From contig JBJOMW010000001.1 of NCBI GenBank assembly GCA_046052145.1, positions 310,001 to 374,000 on the forward strand: DNA of 64,000 nt. The letters are read 5' to 3'. Each line of letters starts with the position of its first letter. The stretch's first letter is position 1. A program made the translations under genes and the position numbers. Below the pieces are notes generated by a model. That model ran no database searches. It worked only from the letters and a program-made list of their open reading frames with translations, and was not told the DNA's origin. Shown here one piece after another: positions 32,953-41,250 of the stretch. This stretch comes from Falsiroseomonas sp046052145. GTDB lineage: Bacteria > Pseudomonadota > Alphaproteobacteria > Acetobacterales > Acetobacteraceae.

Positions 32953-34251
32953 ATGCCCGATCCGCGCCGGCCCGCCGGCCGTCCCCCCCAGTCCCGCGCT
33001 CCCCAGACCGTTGGCCAGCCCGTCCGCCAGGCTGCGCTGGCGCTGCTCGCCGCCGTGATGGAGCGCCGCCGCCCGCTGGAAGAGGCGCTCGACGCGCTGC
33101 CCGGCAGCCTCGCGCCCCGCGACCGCGCGGCGGCGCATCGCATTGCCGCCGCGGTGCTGCGCCGCGCCGGCAGCCTGGATGCCGTGCTGGAGCCCTTCCT
33201 GCGGCGGGAGCCGCCGCCCGAGGTGCGCGCGGCACTCCGCGCGGGCGCGGCCGAACTCCTGCTGCTCGGCACGCCGCCCCATGCCGCGGTGGCGGCAACC
33301 GTCGCCGTGGTACCGCGGCCCTTCGCCGGCCTCGTCAACGCCGTGCTGCGCAAGGTGGCGACCGAAGGCTCCGCCGCGCTGGAGGGCCTCGACGCCGAAC
33401 GGCTCGACACGCCCCCCTGGCTCTGGAGCGCCTGGCACGCGGCTTACGGCCCGGCGGTGCGCGCCATGGTGCGCGCGCAAGCCGTGCCGGCGCCGCTCGA
33501 CCTCACCCTCGCCCCCGGTGCCGCCGCGCCGGAGGGGGCGGAGATGCTGCCGACCGGTAGCGCCCGACTGCCTGCCGGCACGCGGCTCGCGGAGCTGCCT
33601 GGCTTCGCCGAGGGTGCCTTCTGGGTGCAGGACGCTGCCGCGGCGCTGCCCGCGCAGCTACTCGGTGTGCGGGCCGGCGAACGCGTGGCCGATCTCTGCG
33701 CCGCGCCCGGCGGCAAGACCGCGCAGCTTGTCGCCGCCGGCGCGGTTGTCACGGCGGTGGAGCGCGACCCGCGCCGCATGGCGCGGCTGCGGGAAAATCT
33801 GGCGCGGCTGAAGCTCGACGCCACGCTGGTCGAGGCCGATGCGGCCAGCTGGATGCCGGCGGACGCCGGCTTCGACGCGGTGCTGCTGGATGCGCCCTGC
33901 ACCGCGACCGGCATCATCCGCCGCCACCCGGACATCCCGCATCTGAAGCGCGCCAGCGATGTCGCGCCGATGGCCGAGACGCAGGCGCGGCTTCTGGCGC
34001 AGGCCGCGAAGCTGCTGCGGCCGGGCGGGCGGATGGTGCTGGCCACCTGCTCGCTGCAGCCGGAGGAGGGGGAGGCGCATCTGGACCGCGCGGCCGCGCT
34101 CGGCCTTGCGCTCGACCCGATCCGGCCGGAGGAAGTCCCGGGCCTTGGGGACGCGCTGACCGCGCGCGGCACGCTGCGCACGCGGCCTGACCTATGGGGC
34201 GAGCGCGGCGGCCTCGACGGCTTCTTCGCCGCGCGCTTCGTGAAGGCATAA
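32953..34251 (+). CDS. rsmB: RsmB/NOP family 16S rRNA (cytosine-C5) methyltransferase
   Basis: S-adenosylmethionine-dependent RNA m5C methyltransferase, 432 residues. An N-terminal NusB-like helical domain (about 18-135, 'PRDRAAAHRIAAAVLRRAG') precedes the Rossmann domain. SAM motif I is 'VADLCAAPGGKTAQLV'; the catalytic region shows 'LLDAPCTATGIIRRHPD' and 'MVLATCSLQPEEGE', whose two cysteines are the general pair of the family. ATG 32953 is a plausible start with weak ribosome signal. The TAA stop abuts the convergent ppa terminator. Confidence 0.92.
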   Translation: MPDPRRPAGRPPQSRAPQTVGQPVRQAALALLAAVMERRRPLEEALDALPGSLAPRDRAAAHRIAAAVLRRAGSLDAVLEPFLRREPPPEVRAALRAGAAELLLLGTPPHAAVAATVAVVPRPFAGLVNAVLRKVATEGSAALEGLDAERLDTPPWLWSAWHAAYGPAVRAMVRAQAVPAPLDLTLAPGAAAPEGAEMLPTGSARLPAGTRLAELPGFAEGAFWVQDAAAALPAQLLGVRAGERVADLCAAPGGKTAQLVAAGAVVTAVERDPRRMARLRENLARLKLDATLVEADAASWMPADAGFDAVLLDAPCTATGIIRRHPDIPHLKRASDVAPMAETQARLLAQAAKLLRPGGRMVLATCSLQPEEGEAHLDRAAALGLALDPIRPEEVPGLGDALTARGTLRTRPDLWGERGGLDGFFAARFVKA

Positions 34252-34284
34252 AAAAACCCCTCTCCCCCCTGTGGGGGGAGAGGG
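34250..34284 (-). terminator. Rho-independent terminator of ppa
   Basis: Read from the minus strand, a perfect stem (arms 34258-34270 and 34272-34284 region; CCCTCTCCCCCC pairs with GGGGGGAGAGGG around a three-base loop) is followed by a run of T's at 34250-34256. It lies 35 bases past the ppa stop. It borders the rsmB stop on the other strand. Confidence 0.85.
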
Positions 34285-34318
34285 ATGGGTGGGGGGGGTG
34301 CTGCGAGCCCCGTCCCGC

Positions 34319-34852
34319 TCACCCCGCCTTCTTCGCGCGCTCGATCGAGTCCATCACATAGGCGCGCGCGCGGGACGCATCGCCCCAGCCCAGGATCTTC
34401 ACCCACTTGCCGGGCTCCAGATCCTTGTAGTGCGCGAAGAAGTGCTGGATCTGGTCCACCGTGATCTGCGGCAGGTCGGTGTACTGGTGCACCTTCTCAT
34501 ACCGCTTGGTCAGCTTCGGGCTGGGCACGGCGATGATCTTCTCATCGAGCCCGCCATCATCCTCCATCATCAGCACGCCGACGGGGCGGACATTGATCAC
34601 GGCACCGGGTGCGATCGGGCGGGTGTTGGCCACCAGCACATCCAGCGGGTCGCCATCGCCGCACAGCGTGTGGGGGACGAAGCCGTAATTGCCGGGATAG
34701 CGCATCGGCGTGTGCAGGAAGCGGTCCACGAAGAGCGTGCCCGAGGCCTTGTCCATCTCGTACTTGATGGGCTCCCCGCCGACGCCGACCTCGATGATCA
34801 CGTTCAGGTCGTCCGGCGGGTTGCGGCCGATGGGGATGTGCTCGATGCGCAT
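34319..34852 (-). CDS. ppa: Inorganic diphosphatase (soluble, class I)
   Basis: Cytoplasmic Mg-dependent pyrophosphatase, 177 residues. The metal-binding signature 'DGDPLDVLV' gives D66, D68 and D71; 'EYMDK'-region lysines ('IKYEMDKASG') and 'RYPGNYGFVPHT' are also in place. ATG 34852 ('MRIEHIPIGRNPPDDL') matches family N-termini; a further upstream in-frame ATG would add an unlike segment. It hydrolyses pyrophosphate from biosynthesis. The divergent neighbour is the membrane pyrophosphatase. Confidence 0.97.
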   Translation of the reverse strand: MRIEHIPIGRNPPDDLNVIIEVGVGGEPIKYEMDKASGTLFVDRFLHTPMRYPGNYGFVPHTLCGDGDPLDVLVANTRPIAPGAVINVRPVGVLMMEDDGGLDEKIIAVPSPKLTKRYEKVHQYTDLPQITVDQIQHFFAHYKDLEPGKWVKILGWGDASRARAYVMDSIERAKKAG

Positions 34853-35126
34853 GGAAGGGGAGCTCCAGGTGGCGGTCGGCGGGGGATGAACCACAAAACC
34901 GCGCCCGCCGGGAGGCCCCCCGACGGCTGTTGGCGCCGGATCGCCCGGCGCAGGGCCTGATTTCGCCGGATTTTGCGCCCCGGGCGGCGTTGCCAGCCGC
35001 CTGGGCTTCGCGCAAGCTCATTCCAGGCCCGCGAGGCCGGGCCGGCCCGATGGCGCGCGCCCTGGCGCTTGCAGCGGTGACCGGTCCCCCGCGGAAAGAA
35101 CAAGAGTTGGGGGGACTGAGAAGTTG

Positions 35127-37256
35127 ATGACGATATCTGTCTTGCTGATTATCGCGTTGGGGGCGCTGTCCATCGCCTACGGCGTGATCACGTCCAAGGA
35201 GGTGCTGAGCCGCGACGCCGGCACCGCCCGTATGCAGGAGATCGCCAAGGCGATCCAGGAAGGCGCCAACGCCTATCTGAAGCGGCAATACATCACCATC
35301 AGCATCGTCGGCGGCGTGCTGTTCGTGCTGATCCTGGCGGCCTTCGGCTTCGGCGGGCATGCCTTCGCGGTGGCCATCGGCTTCCTGATCGGCGCGGTGC
35401 TGTCCGGCGCCGCAGGCTTCATCGGGATGAACGTCTCGGTGCGCGCCAATGTCCGCACGGCCCAGGCCGCGACGCAGTCGCTGGCCTCTGGCCTTGATGT
35501 GGCGTTCAAGTCGGGCGCCATCACGGGCATGCTGGTCGCTGGCCTCGCGCTGCTCGGGGTCGCGGTCTACTTCCTCATCCTGGTGCCGATCGGTGGTGCG
35601 GCGCCGAACAGCCGCCTTGTGATCGACGCGCTGGTCGCGCTCGGCTTCGGCGCCTCGCTGATCTCCATCTTCGCCCGCCTCGGCGGCGGCATCTTCACCA
35701 AGGGTGCAGATGTCGGCGGCGACATGGTCGGCAAGGTCGAGGCTGGTATCCCCGAGGATGACCCCCGCAACCCCGCGACCATCGCTGACAATGTGGGCGA
35801 CAATGTCGGCGACTGCGCCGGCATGGCGGCCGACCTGTTCGAGACCTATGCGGTGACGATGGTCGCGACGATGGTGCTCGCCGCCATCTCCTTCCCCGAG
35901 GCGAGCCGCGTGGCGGCGATGCTGTTCCCGCTGGCGATCGGTGCGGTCTGCGTCGTGACCTCCATCGCGGGCACCTATTTCGTGAAGCTGCCGGCCAACA
36001 ACTCCATCATGGGGGCGATGTATCGCGGCTTCATCGTGACCGGCGCGCTGTCGCTGGTGGCGCTGCTGCCTCTGGCCTTCATCGCCTTCGGCACCGGCAC
36101 GGTGACCGTGGGCGGCAGCACCTTCGGCGCCTTCAGCCTGTTCCTCTGCGGTGCGGTGGGTCTGGCGGTGACGGCGGCGATCGTCTGGGTGACGGAATAC
36201 TACACCGGCACCGATTTCCGCCCGGTGAAGTCCATCGCTGAAGCCTCGCAGACCGGCCACGGCACCAACGTGATCCGCGGCCTCGCGGTGTCCATGGAAT
36301 CCACTGCCCTGCCCGCGCTGATCATCATCGCGGGTGTGCTGTCGGCCTATGGGCTGGCGGGTCTCTACGGCATCGCCATCGCGACCACGACGATGCTGGC
36401 GCTGGCCGGCATGGTGGTCGCGCTCGATGCCTTCGGCCCCGTCACCGACAATGCCGGCGGCATTGCGGAGATGGCCGGGCTGCCGAAGGAAGTCCGCGTG
36501 TCCACCGACGCGCTCGATGCGGTCGGCAACACGACGAAGGCGGTGACGAAGGGCTATGCGATCGGCTCGGCGGGCCTTGGCGCGCTGGTGCTGTTTGCGG
36601 CCTACACGCAGGATCTGGCGTACTTCATCGCCAACCCGACGCTCTACCCGTACTTCGCGGGCATCGGGGAGCTGACCTTCAGCCTGTCCAACCCCTATGT
36701 CGTGGTCGGCCTGCTGTTCGGCGGCCTGCTGCCGTATCTGTTCGGCGGCATGTCCATGACCGCCGTTGGCCGCGCGGCCTTCGCGGTGGTGGAGGAAGTG
36801 CGCCGCCAGTTCCGCGAGAAGCCGGGCATCATGACGGGCGCCGACAAGCCGGATTACGGGCGCGCGGTGGACATGCTGACCAAGGCAGCGATCAAGGAGA
36901 TGATCATCCCCTCGCTGCTGCCGGTGCTGAGCCCCATCGTGGTGTTCCTGGTGATCCTGCTGATCGGCGGCAAGGCCGCGGCCTTCTCGGCCGTGGGCGC
37001 GATGCTGCTTGGCGTGATCGTCACGGGCTTCTTCGTCGCGGTGTCCATGACCACCGGTGGTGGCGCCTGGGACAATGCGAAGAAGTACATCGAGGAAGGC
37101 CATTACGGCGGCAAGGGCAGCGAGGCCCACAAGGCCGCGGTGACCGGCGACACCGTCGGCGACCCGTACAAGGACACGGCGGGCCCGGCGGTGAACCCGA
37201 TGATCAAGATCACCAACATCGTCGCCCTGCTGCTGCTGGCGATGCTGGCGCATTGA
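35127..37256 (+). CDS. hppA: K+-insensitive H+-translocating pyrophosphatase
   Basis: Membrane pyrophosphatase that pumps protons with pyrophosphate energy, 709 residues, about 16 helices. The catalytic loop reads 'DVGGDMVGKVEAGIPEDDP' with 'ATIADNVGDNVGDCAGMAAD' after it (to about 234). K471 in 'GNTTKAVTKGYA' is the lysine that replaces the alanine of K+-dependent enzymes, so potassium is probably not needed (known for the family). ATG 35127 follows an in-frame TTG; GGGGGGACTGAG lies upstream. A strong terminator follows. Confidence 0.97.
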   Translation: MTISVLLIIALGALSIAYGVITSKEVLSRDAGTARMQEIAKAIQEGANAYLKRQYITISIVGGVLFVLILAAFGFGGHAFAVAIGFLIGAVLSGAAGFIGMNVSVRANVRTAQAATQSLASGLDVAFKSGAITGMLVAGLALLGVAVYFLILVPIGGAAPNSRLVIDALVALGFGASLISIFARLGGGIFTKGADVGGDMVGKVEAGIPEDDPRNPATIADNVGDNVGDCAGMAADLFETYAVTMVATMVLAAISFPEASRVAAMLFPLAIGAVCVVTSIAGTYFVKLPANNSIMGAMYRGFIVTGALSLVALLPLAFIAFGTGTVTVGGSTFGAFSLFLCGAVGLAVTAAIVWVTEYYTGTDFRPVKSIAEASQTGHGTNVIRGLAVSMESTALPALIIIAGVLSAYGLAGLYGIAIATTTMLALAGMVVALDAFGPVTDNAGGIAEMAGLPKEVRVSTDALDAVGNTTKAVTKGYAIGSAGLGALVLFAAYTQDLAYFIANPTLYPYFAGIGELTFSLSNPYVVVGLLFGGLLPYLFGGMSMTAVGRAAFAVVEEVRRQFREKPGIMTGADKPDYGRAVDMLTKAAIKEMIIPSLLPVLSPIVVFLVILLIGGKAAAFSAVGAMLLGVIVTGFFVAVSMTTGGGAWDNAKKYIEEGHYGGKGSEAHKAAVTGDTVGDPYKDTAGPAVNPMIKITNIVALLLLAMLAH

Positions 37257-37277
37257 TCCAACAGGTCTGACAGACGG

Positions 37278-37312
37278 GGGCCGGCGGAGCGATCCGCCGG
37301 CCCTTTTTCTTT
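37278..37312 (+). terminator. Rho-independent terminator after hppA
   Basis: GGGCCGGCGGA (37278-37288) pairs with TCCGCCGGCCC (37293-37303) around GCGA, followed by TTTTTCTTTT. It sits 22 bases past the hppA stop. Confidence 0.92.
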
Positions 37313-37375
37313 TCGCGGCCGTGATCTCCCCGGCCGATGCGGGCTGCGCTACATCCAACCGCAAGAACGTTCGGG

Positions 37376-38509
37376 ATGAAGGAGATCCCCGCCGTGGAGC
37401 AGGTGGACGCCGTCGTTGTCGGGGCCGGTGTGGTGGGGCTCGCCGTCGCCCGCGCGCTGGCGCTCGCCGGGCGGGAGGTGCTGGTGCTCGACGCCGCCGA
37501 GGGCATCGGCACGGAAACCTCCTCGCGCAATTCCGAGGTGATCCACGCCGGCATCTACTACCCCGCCGGCAGCCTGATGGCGCGCGCCTGCGTCGCGGGG
37601 AAGCACCGGCTCTATCGCTATTGCGCCGAACGCGGCGTGCCGCACAGCAATTGCGGCAAGCTGATCGTCGCGACGACTGAGGAAGAGGCCGGCAAGCTCG
37701 AAGGCATCCGCCAGCGCGCCGCCGCGAATGGTGTGTCGGAGTTGCACCTGATCAGCCGCGACGAAGCCCGCGCGATGGAGCCCGCGCTGCACTGCACGGC
37801 GGCGCTGCATTCCACCACCACCGGCATCGTGGACAGCCACGCCTATATGCTGGCGCTGCAGGGCGATGCCGAGAATGCCGGCGCCGTCTTCGCCTTCCAC
37901 GCCCCGGTCCTTCGCGGTCGCGCGACGGAGCATGGCATCGAGATCGAGGTCGGCGGCGAGGAGCCGATGGCGCTCTGCGCGCGGCTTCTGGTGAACGCGG
38001 CCGGGCTGCACGCGCCGCGGCTCGCGCGCGGCCTTGCCGGCATGCCGGAGGCGCATGTGCCGACGGCCTATTACGCGAAGGGCAATTACTTCACCCTCGC
38101 CGGGCGCTCACCCTTCGCGCGGCTGATCTATCCGGTGCCGGTGCCGGGCGGGTTGGGCACGCATCTGACCATCGACCTCGGCGGCCAGGCGCGCTTCGGG
38201 CCGGATGTCGAATGGGTGGACAGCATCGATTATGCGGTGGATCCGCAGCGCGGCGAGAGCTTCTACGCCGCGATCCGCCGCTACTGGCCGGAGCTGCCGG
38301 ATGGCGCGCTCTCGCCAGGCTATTCCGGCATCCGCCCGAAGATCGTGCCCCAAGGCGCGCCGGCGCAGGATTTCGTGGTGCAGGGCCCGGCCGTGCATGG
38401 CGTGCCTGGCCTCGTGAACATGTTCGGCATCGAGAGCCCGGGGCTGACGGCCTCGCTCGCGCTCGCCGACCATGTGCTGGAGGCCGCGGGCATCGCGCCC
38501 GCCGTCTGA
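37376..38509 (+). CDS. NAD(P)/FAD-dependent oxidoreductase, LhgO-like (L-2-hydroxyglutarate dehydrogenase family)
   Basis: FAD enzyme of the DAO fold, 377 residues. FAD-binding 'AVVVGAGVVGLAVARALAL' (13-31), 'TSSRNSEVIHAGIYYP' near residue 52 as in L-2-hydroxyglutarate oxidases, and C-terminal 'FGIESPGLTASLALADHV'. The reaction is probably oxidation of an L-2-hydroxy acid; the family match is closest to LhgO/YgaF. Start is uncertain: the ATG at 37376 has no ribosome site, while AAGGAGA at 37378-37384 is well placed for GTG 37394, which would remove six residues. The stop borders repeat copy 5. Confidence 0.87.
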   Translation: MKEIPAVEQVDAVVVGAGVVGLAVARALALAGREVLVLDAAEGIGTETSSRNSEVIHAGIYYPAGSLMARACVAGKHRLYRYCAERGVPHSNCGKLIVATTEEEAGKLEGIRQRAAANGVSELHLISRDEARAMEPALHCTAALHSTTTGIVDSHAYMLALQGDAENAGAVFAFHAPVLRGRATEHGIEIEVGGEEPMALCARLLVNAAGLHAPRLARGLAGMPEAHVPTAYYAKGNYFTLAGRSPFARLIYPVPVPGGLGTHLTIDLGGQARFGPDVEWVDSIDYAVDPQRGESFYAAIRRYWPELPDGALSPGYSGIRPKIVPQGAPAQDFVVQGPAVHGVPGLVNMFGIESPGLTASLALADHVLEAAGIAPAV

Positions 38510-38683
38510 TACCAAGCGCACAAAGGTTTCACCTTTGTGCCCCTCAGACGCGTCGTGCCGAAGGCACGCCTCCGGCGTGACGCGGGCCGCATCCGCGGCC
38601 CTTGGCTTCGCCGCATAAGCGGCGGGCGCCGTTCGGCGCCTCGGCCCTTCGGGCCGCAGGTCGGAACTTCGTGCGCTTGGTAT
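38509..38683 (+). repeat. Palindromic repeat element, copy 5, with terminal inverted repeats
   Basis: The most complete copy. The termini ATACCAAGCGCACAAAG (38509-38525) and CTTCGTGCGCTTGGTAT (38667-38683) are inverted repeats with one mismatch in 17. Inside: stem CACAAAGGT/ACCTTTGTG (38519-38539), CCCCTCAGACGC, GGGCCGC-ATC-CGCGGCCC, CTTGGCTTCGC, and CGGCCCTTCGGGCCG. It begins inside the stop codon region of the LhgO-like gene. The size and ends resemble a miniature inverted-repeat element. Confidence 0.8.
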
Positions 38684-38690
38684 GAGGGTT

Positions 38691-39269
38691 TCAGACCCGC
38701 AGCCGGTCCGGGATCGGCAGCCCCAGCCGGTTCGGCACGGGCCACACCTCGCGCACCGTGCGCAGCACCCGAAAACCGGCGGCGATGTAGTTCGGCAGCG
38801 CGCGCGGATGATCGGCGGTGCAGGTGTTCACCGTCAGCGCCCGCGGTGCCTCGGCCCAGGCCGTATCCACCGCATGGCGCAGGAAGGCGCGGCCGAGCCC
38901 CTGCCCGATCGCCTGCGGCATCAGCCCGAAATAGGCGAGGTTCGTGCCCGCATCGCTGCGCCGTTCCAGCTCGTAGAAGCCGGCCGGCTCGCCGCCCTGG
39001 TAGAGCACATGGATCGAGATGTCGGGCCGCGCCAGCAGCCCGCCGATCTCGGCATCCGGCAGGGTGCGGCGCAGCCACCACACCCAGTCATGCCCGACCG
39101 TGTCGTACAGATAGCGATAGAACGGCACCGAGCAGCGCGGCAGGCGCACCACCTCGGCACCTGCCGGCAGCGGCGCGGCGGGCGGGGCCGGCGGCGCATC
39201 CATGCGGAGGAAGGTGACCTCCACCGCGATGCGCGTCGCAGGCTCCCGCAGCGGCGCCGTCCCGGCCAT
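38691..39269 (-). CDS. GNAT family N-acetyltransferase
   Basis: 192-residue acetyltransferase fold. 'EPAGFYELERRSDAGTNLAY' is the beta4 region; 'FGLMPQAIGQGLGRAFLRHA' contains the acetyl-CoA loop (Q-x-x-G-x-G/A); 'LTVNTCTADHPRALPNYIAA' and 'GFRVLR' finish the domain. Substrate is unknown. The ATG at 39269 lies one base after the rpoD stop, so it is probably co-transcribed with rpoD, an unusual tail for that operon. Its own 3' end is eight bases from repeat copy 5. Confidence 0.85.
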   Translation of the reverse strand: MAGTAPLREPATRIAVEVTFLRMDAPPAPPAAPLPAGAEVVRLPRCSVPFYRYLYDTVGHDWVWWLRRTLPDAEIGGLLARPDISIHVLYQGGEPAGFYELERRSDAGTNLAYFGLMPQAIGQGLGRAFLRHAVDTAWAEAPRALTVNTCTADHPRALPNYIAAGFRVLRTVREVWPVPNRLGLPIPDRLRV

Positions 39270-39270
39270 G

Positions 39271-41187
39271 TCAGTTGTCCAGGAAGGACCGCAGCTTCCG
39301 CGACCGCGAGGGGTGCTTCAGCTTGCGCAGCGCCTTCGCCTCGATCTGGCGGATACGCTCGCGCGTCACGTTGAACTGCTGCCCGACCTCTTCCAGCGTG
39401 TGGTCGGTGTTCATGCCGATGCCGAAGCGCATGCGCAGCACGCGCTCCTCGCGCGGCGTCAGGGACGACAGCACGCGCGTCGTGGCTTCGCGCAGATTGG
39501 ACTGGATCGCGGCATCGAGCGGGATGATCGCGTTCTTGTCCTCGATGAAGTCGCCGAGGTGGCTGTCTTCCTCATCGCCGATCGGCGTCTCGAGGCTGAT
39601 CGGCTCCTTCGCGATCTTCAGGACCTTGCGGACCTTTTCCAGCGGCATGCCGAGCTTCTCGGCCAGCTCCTCCGGCGTCGGCTCGCGGCCGATCTCGTGC
39701 AGCATCTGGCGGCTGGTGCGCACCAGCTTGTTGATCGTCTCGATCATATGCACGGGGATGCGGATCGTCCGCGCCTGGTCGGCGATGGAGCGCGTGATCG
39801 CCTGGCGGATCCACCACGTCGCGTAGGTGCTGAACTTGTAGCCGCGGCGATACTCGAACTTATCAACCGCCTTCATCAGGCCGATATTGCCTTCCTGGAT
39901 CAGGTCCAGGAATTGCAGGCCGCGGTTCGTGTACTTCTTGGCGATGGAGATCACGAGGCGGAGGTTCGCCTCGATCATCTCCTTCTTCGCCTGCGTCATG
40001 TCGCGCTCGCCGCGCGAGACCGTCGCATAGACGCGCTTGAACTCATCCACCGGCAGGCCGGTCTCGGCGGAGGTGCGGCCGATCTCGGCGCGCACGGCTT
40101 CGACGTCGGGCTTCGACTTGGCGATGAAGTTCTGCCAGCCCTTGCCCTTCAGCTTCGCGAGGCCTTCGAACCAGGCCGGGTCCAGCTCATGCCCGCGCCA
40201 CTGCGTGACGAACTCGTCGCGCTTGACCTTGTGGCTTTCCGCCATGCGCAGGATCTGGCCTTCAAGGCCGGTCAGGCGGCGGTTCAGGCCCTTGAGCTGG
40301 TCCACCAGCTCCTCGATGCGGTTGTTGTGCAGGTGCACCTTCTGCACCAGCGCCACCAGCTCCGCGCGCGCCTTCTCATAGGTCTTCTCGGACCGTGCCG
40401 AGGTCTCCCCGCCCGAGGTGTAGGCGTCCATCCGCTTGGAGGAGAGCTTGGTCAGCTTGGAATAGGCGCCCTCGATCGCCTCGAAGGCGGCCAGAGCTTC
40501 CGGTTCCAGCTTCGCCTCGAGCGCCGAGAGCGACAGGCCGAGCCCCTCGCCTTCCTCGCCTTCCTCGATCTCTTCTTCCTGCGGGGCAGCGGGGCCATCG
40601 GGGTTGTTGGCGCCGGCCGTCGCTTCCAGGTCGATCACGTCGCGGAGGAGCATGCGCTTCTCCTTGACGGCGTCGTGCCAGGCGACGATGGCCTTGAAGG
40701 TCAGCGGGCTCTCGCAGAGCCCGCCGATCATCATGTCGCGCCCGGCTTCGATGCGCTTGGCGATGGCGATCTCGCCCTCGCGCGAGAGCAGCTCCACGCT
40801 GCCCATCTCGCGCAGATACATCCGGACCGGGTCGTCGGTGCGGCCGAGGCTTGCCTCGTCCACATTGCCGCCCGATTCCTCTTCCTCTTCTTCGTCTTCC
40901 GCCTTGGCGACCGGCTTCGGCGCGGCCTCGGGGTCTTCGCTTTCCTCGTTCTCGACGACGTTGATGCCGAGGTCGGACAGCGTGGCCATCGTGTCCTCGA
41001 TCGTCTCGGAGGACACTTGTTCCGACGGCAGGGCGGCGTTCAGCTCGTCATAGGTGACGTAGCCCCGCTCCTTGCCGCGCGCGATCAGCTTCTTGACCGC
41101 CGCCGACTGGGTGTCGAGCATCACGCCCTCCACCGCTTCGTCGCGTCCCTCGACGGTCTCGGTGCCGTTCGCGACCTTGGTTGCCAT
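39271..41187 (-). CDS. rpoD: RNA polymerase sigma factor RpoD (sigma-70)
   Basis: Primary sigma factor, 638 residues. Region 1.1 is N-terminal, followed by an acidic stretch ('EDEEEEEESGG'). Region 1.2 has 'TDDPVRMYLREMGSVELLSR', a long non-conserved insert follows, then region 2 'NLRLVISIAKKYTNRGLQFL', 2.4 'FSTYATWWIRQAITRSIADQ', region 3 'PVHMIETINKL' and 4.2 'VTRERIRQIEAKALRKLKHP'. ATG 41187 follows GGGAGCAGGT. It is third in a yqeY-dnaG-rpoD arrangement, the classic alphaproteobacterial order. Confidence 0.98.
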   Translation of the reverse strand: MATKVANGTETVEGRDEAVEGVMLDTQSAAVKKLIARGKERGYVTYDELNAALPSEQVSSETIEDTMATLSDLGINVVENEESEDPEAAPKPVAKAEDEEEEEESGGNVDEASLGRTDDPVRMYLREMGSVELLSREGEIAIAKRIEAGRDMMIGGLCESPLTFKAIVAWHDAVKEKRMLLRDVIDLEATAGANNPDGPAAPQEEEIEEGEEGEGLGLSLSALEAKLEPEALAAFEAIEGAYSKLTKLSSKRMDAYTSGGETSARSEKTYEKARAELVALVQKVHLHNNRIEELVDQLKGLNRRLTGLEGQILRMAESHKVKRDEFVTQWRGHELDPAWFEGLAKLKGKGWQNFIAKSKPDVEAVRAEIGRTSAETGLPVDEFKRVYATVSRGERDMTQAKKEMIEANLRLVISIAKKYTNRGLQFLDLIQEGNIGLMKAVDKFEYRRGYKFSTYATWWIRQAITRSIADQARTIRIPVHMIETINKLVRTSRQMLHEIGREPTPEELAEKLGMPLEKVRKVLKIAKEPISLETPIGDEEDSHLGDFIEDKNAIIPLDAAIQSNLREATTRVLSSLTPREERVLRMRFGIGMNTDHTLEEVGQQFNVTRERIRQIEAKALRKLKHPSRSRKLRSFLDN

Positions 41188-41250
41188 GCGTGACCTGCTC
41201 CCGCAGAAGGCCGCGCCGACCCGCCGGCGGCGCGACATATATCCTCTAAC

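Noticed and set aside
34557..37364. A very long open frame antisense to hppA (and similar ones antisense to rpoD, dnaG and the ccm and glycosyltransferase genes).
   Set aside because: These are products of high GC and biased third positions. They are rich in Arg, Gln, His and Pro with no domain, while the opposite strand encodes a clear conserved protein.
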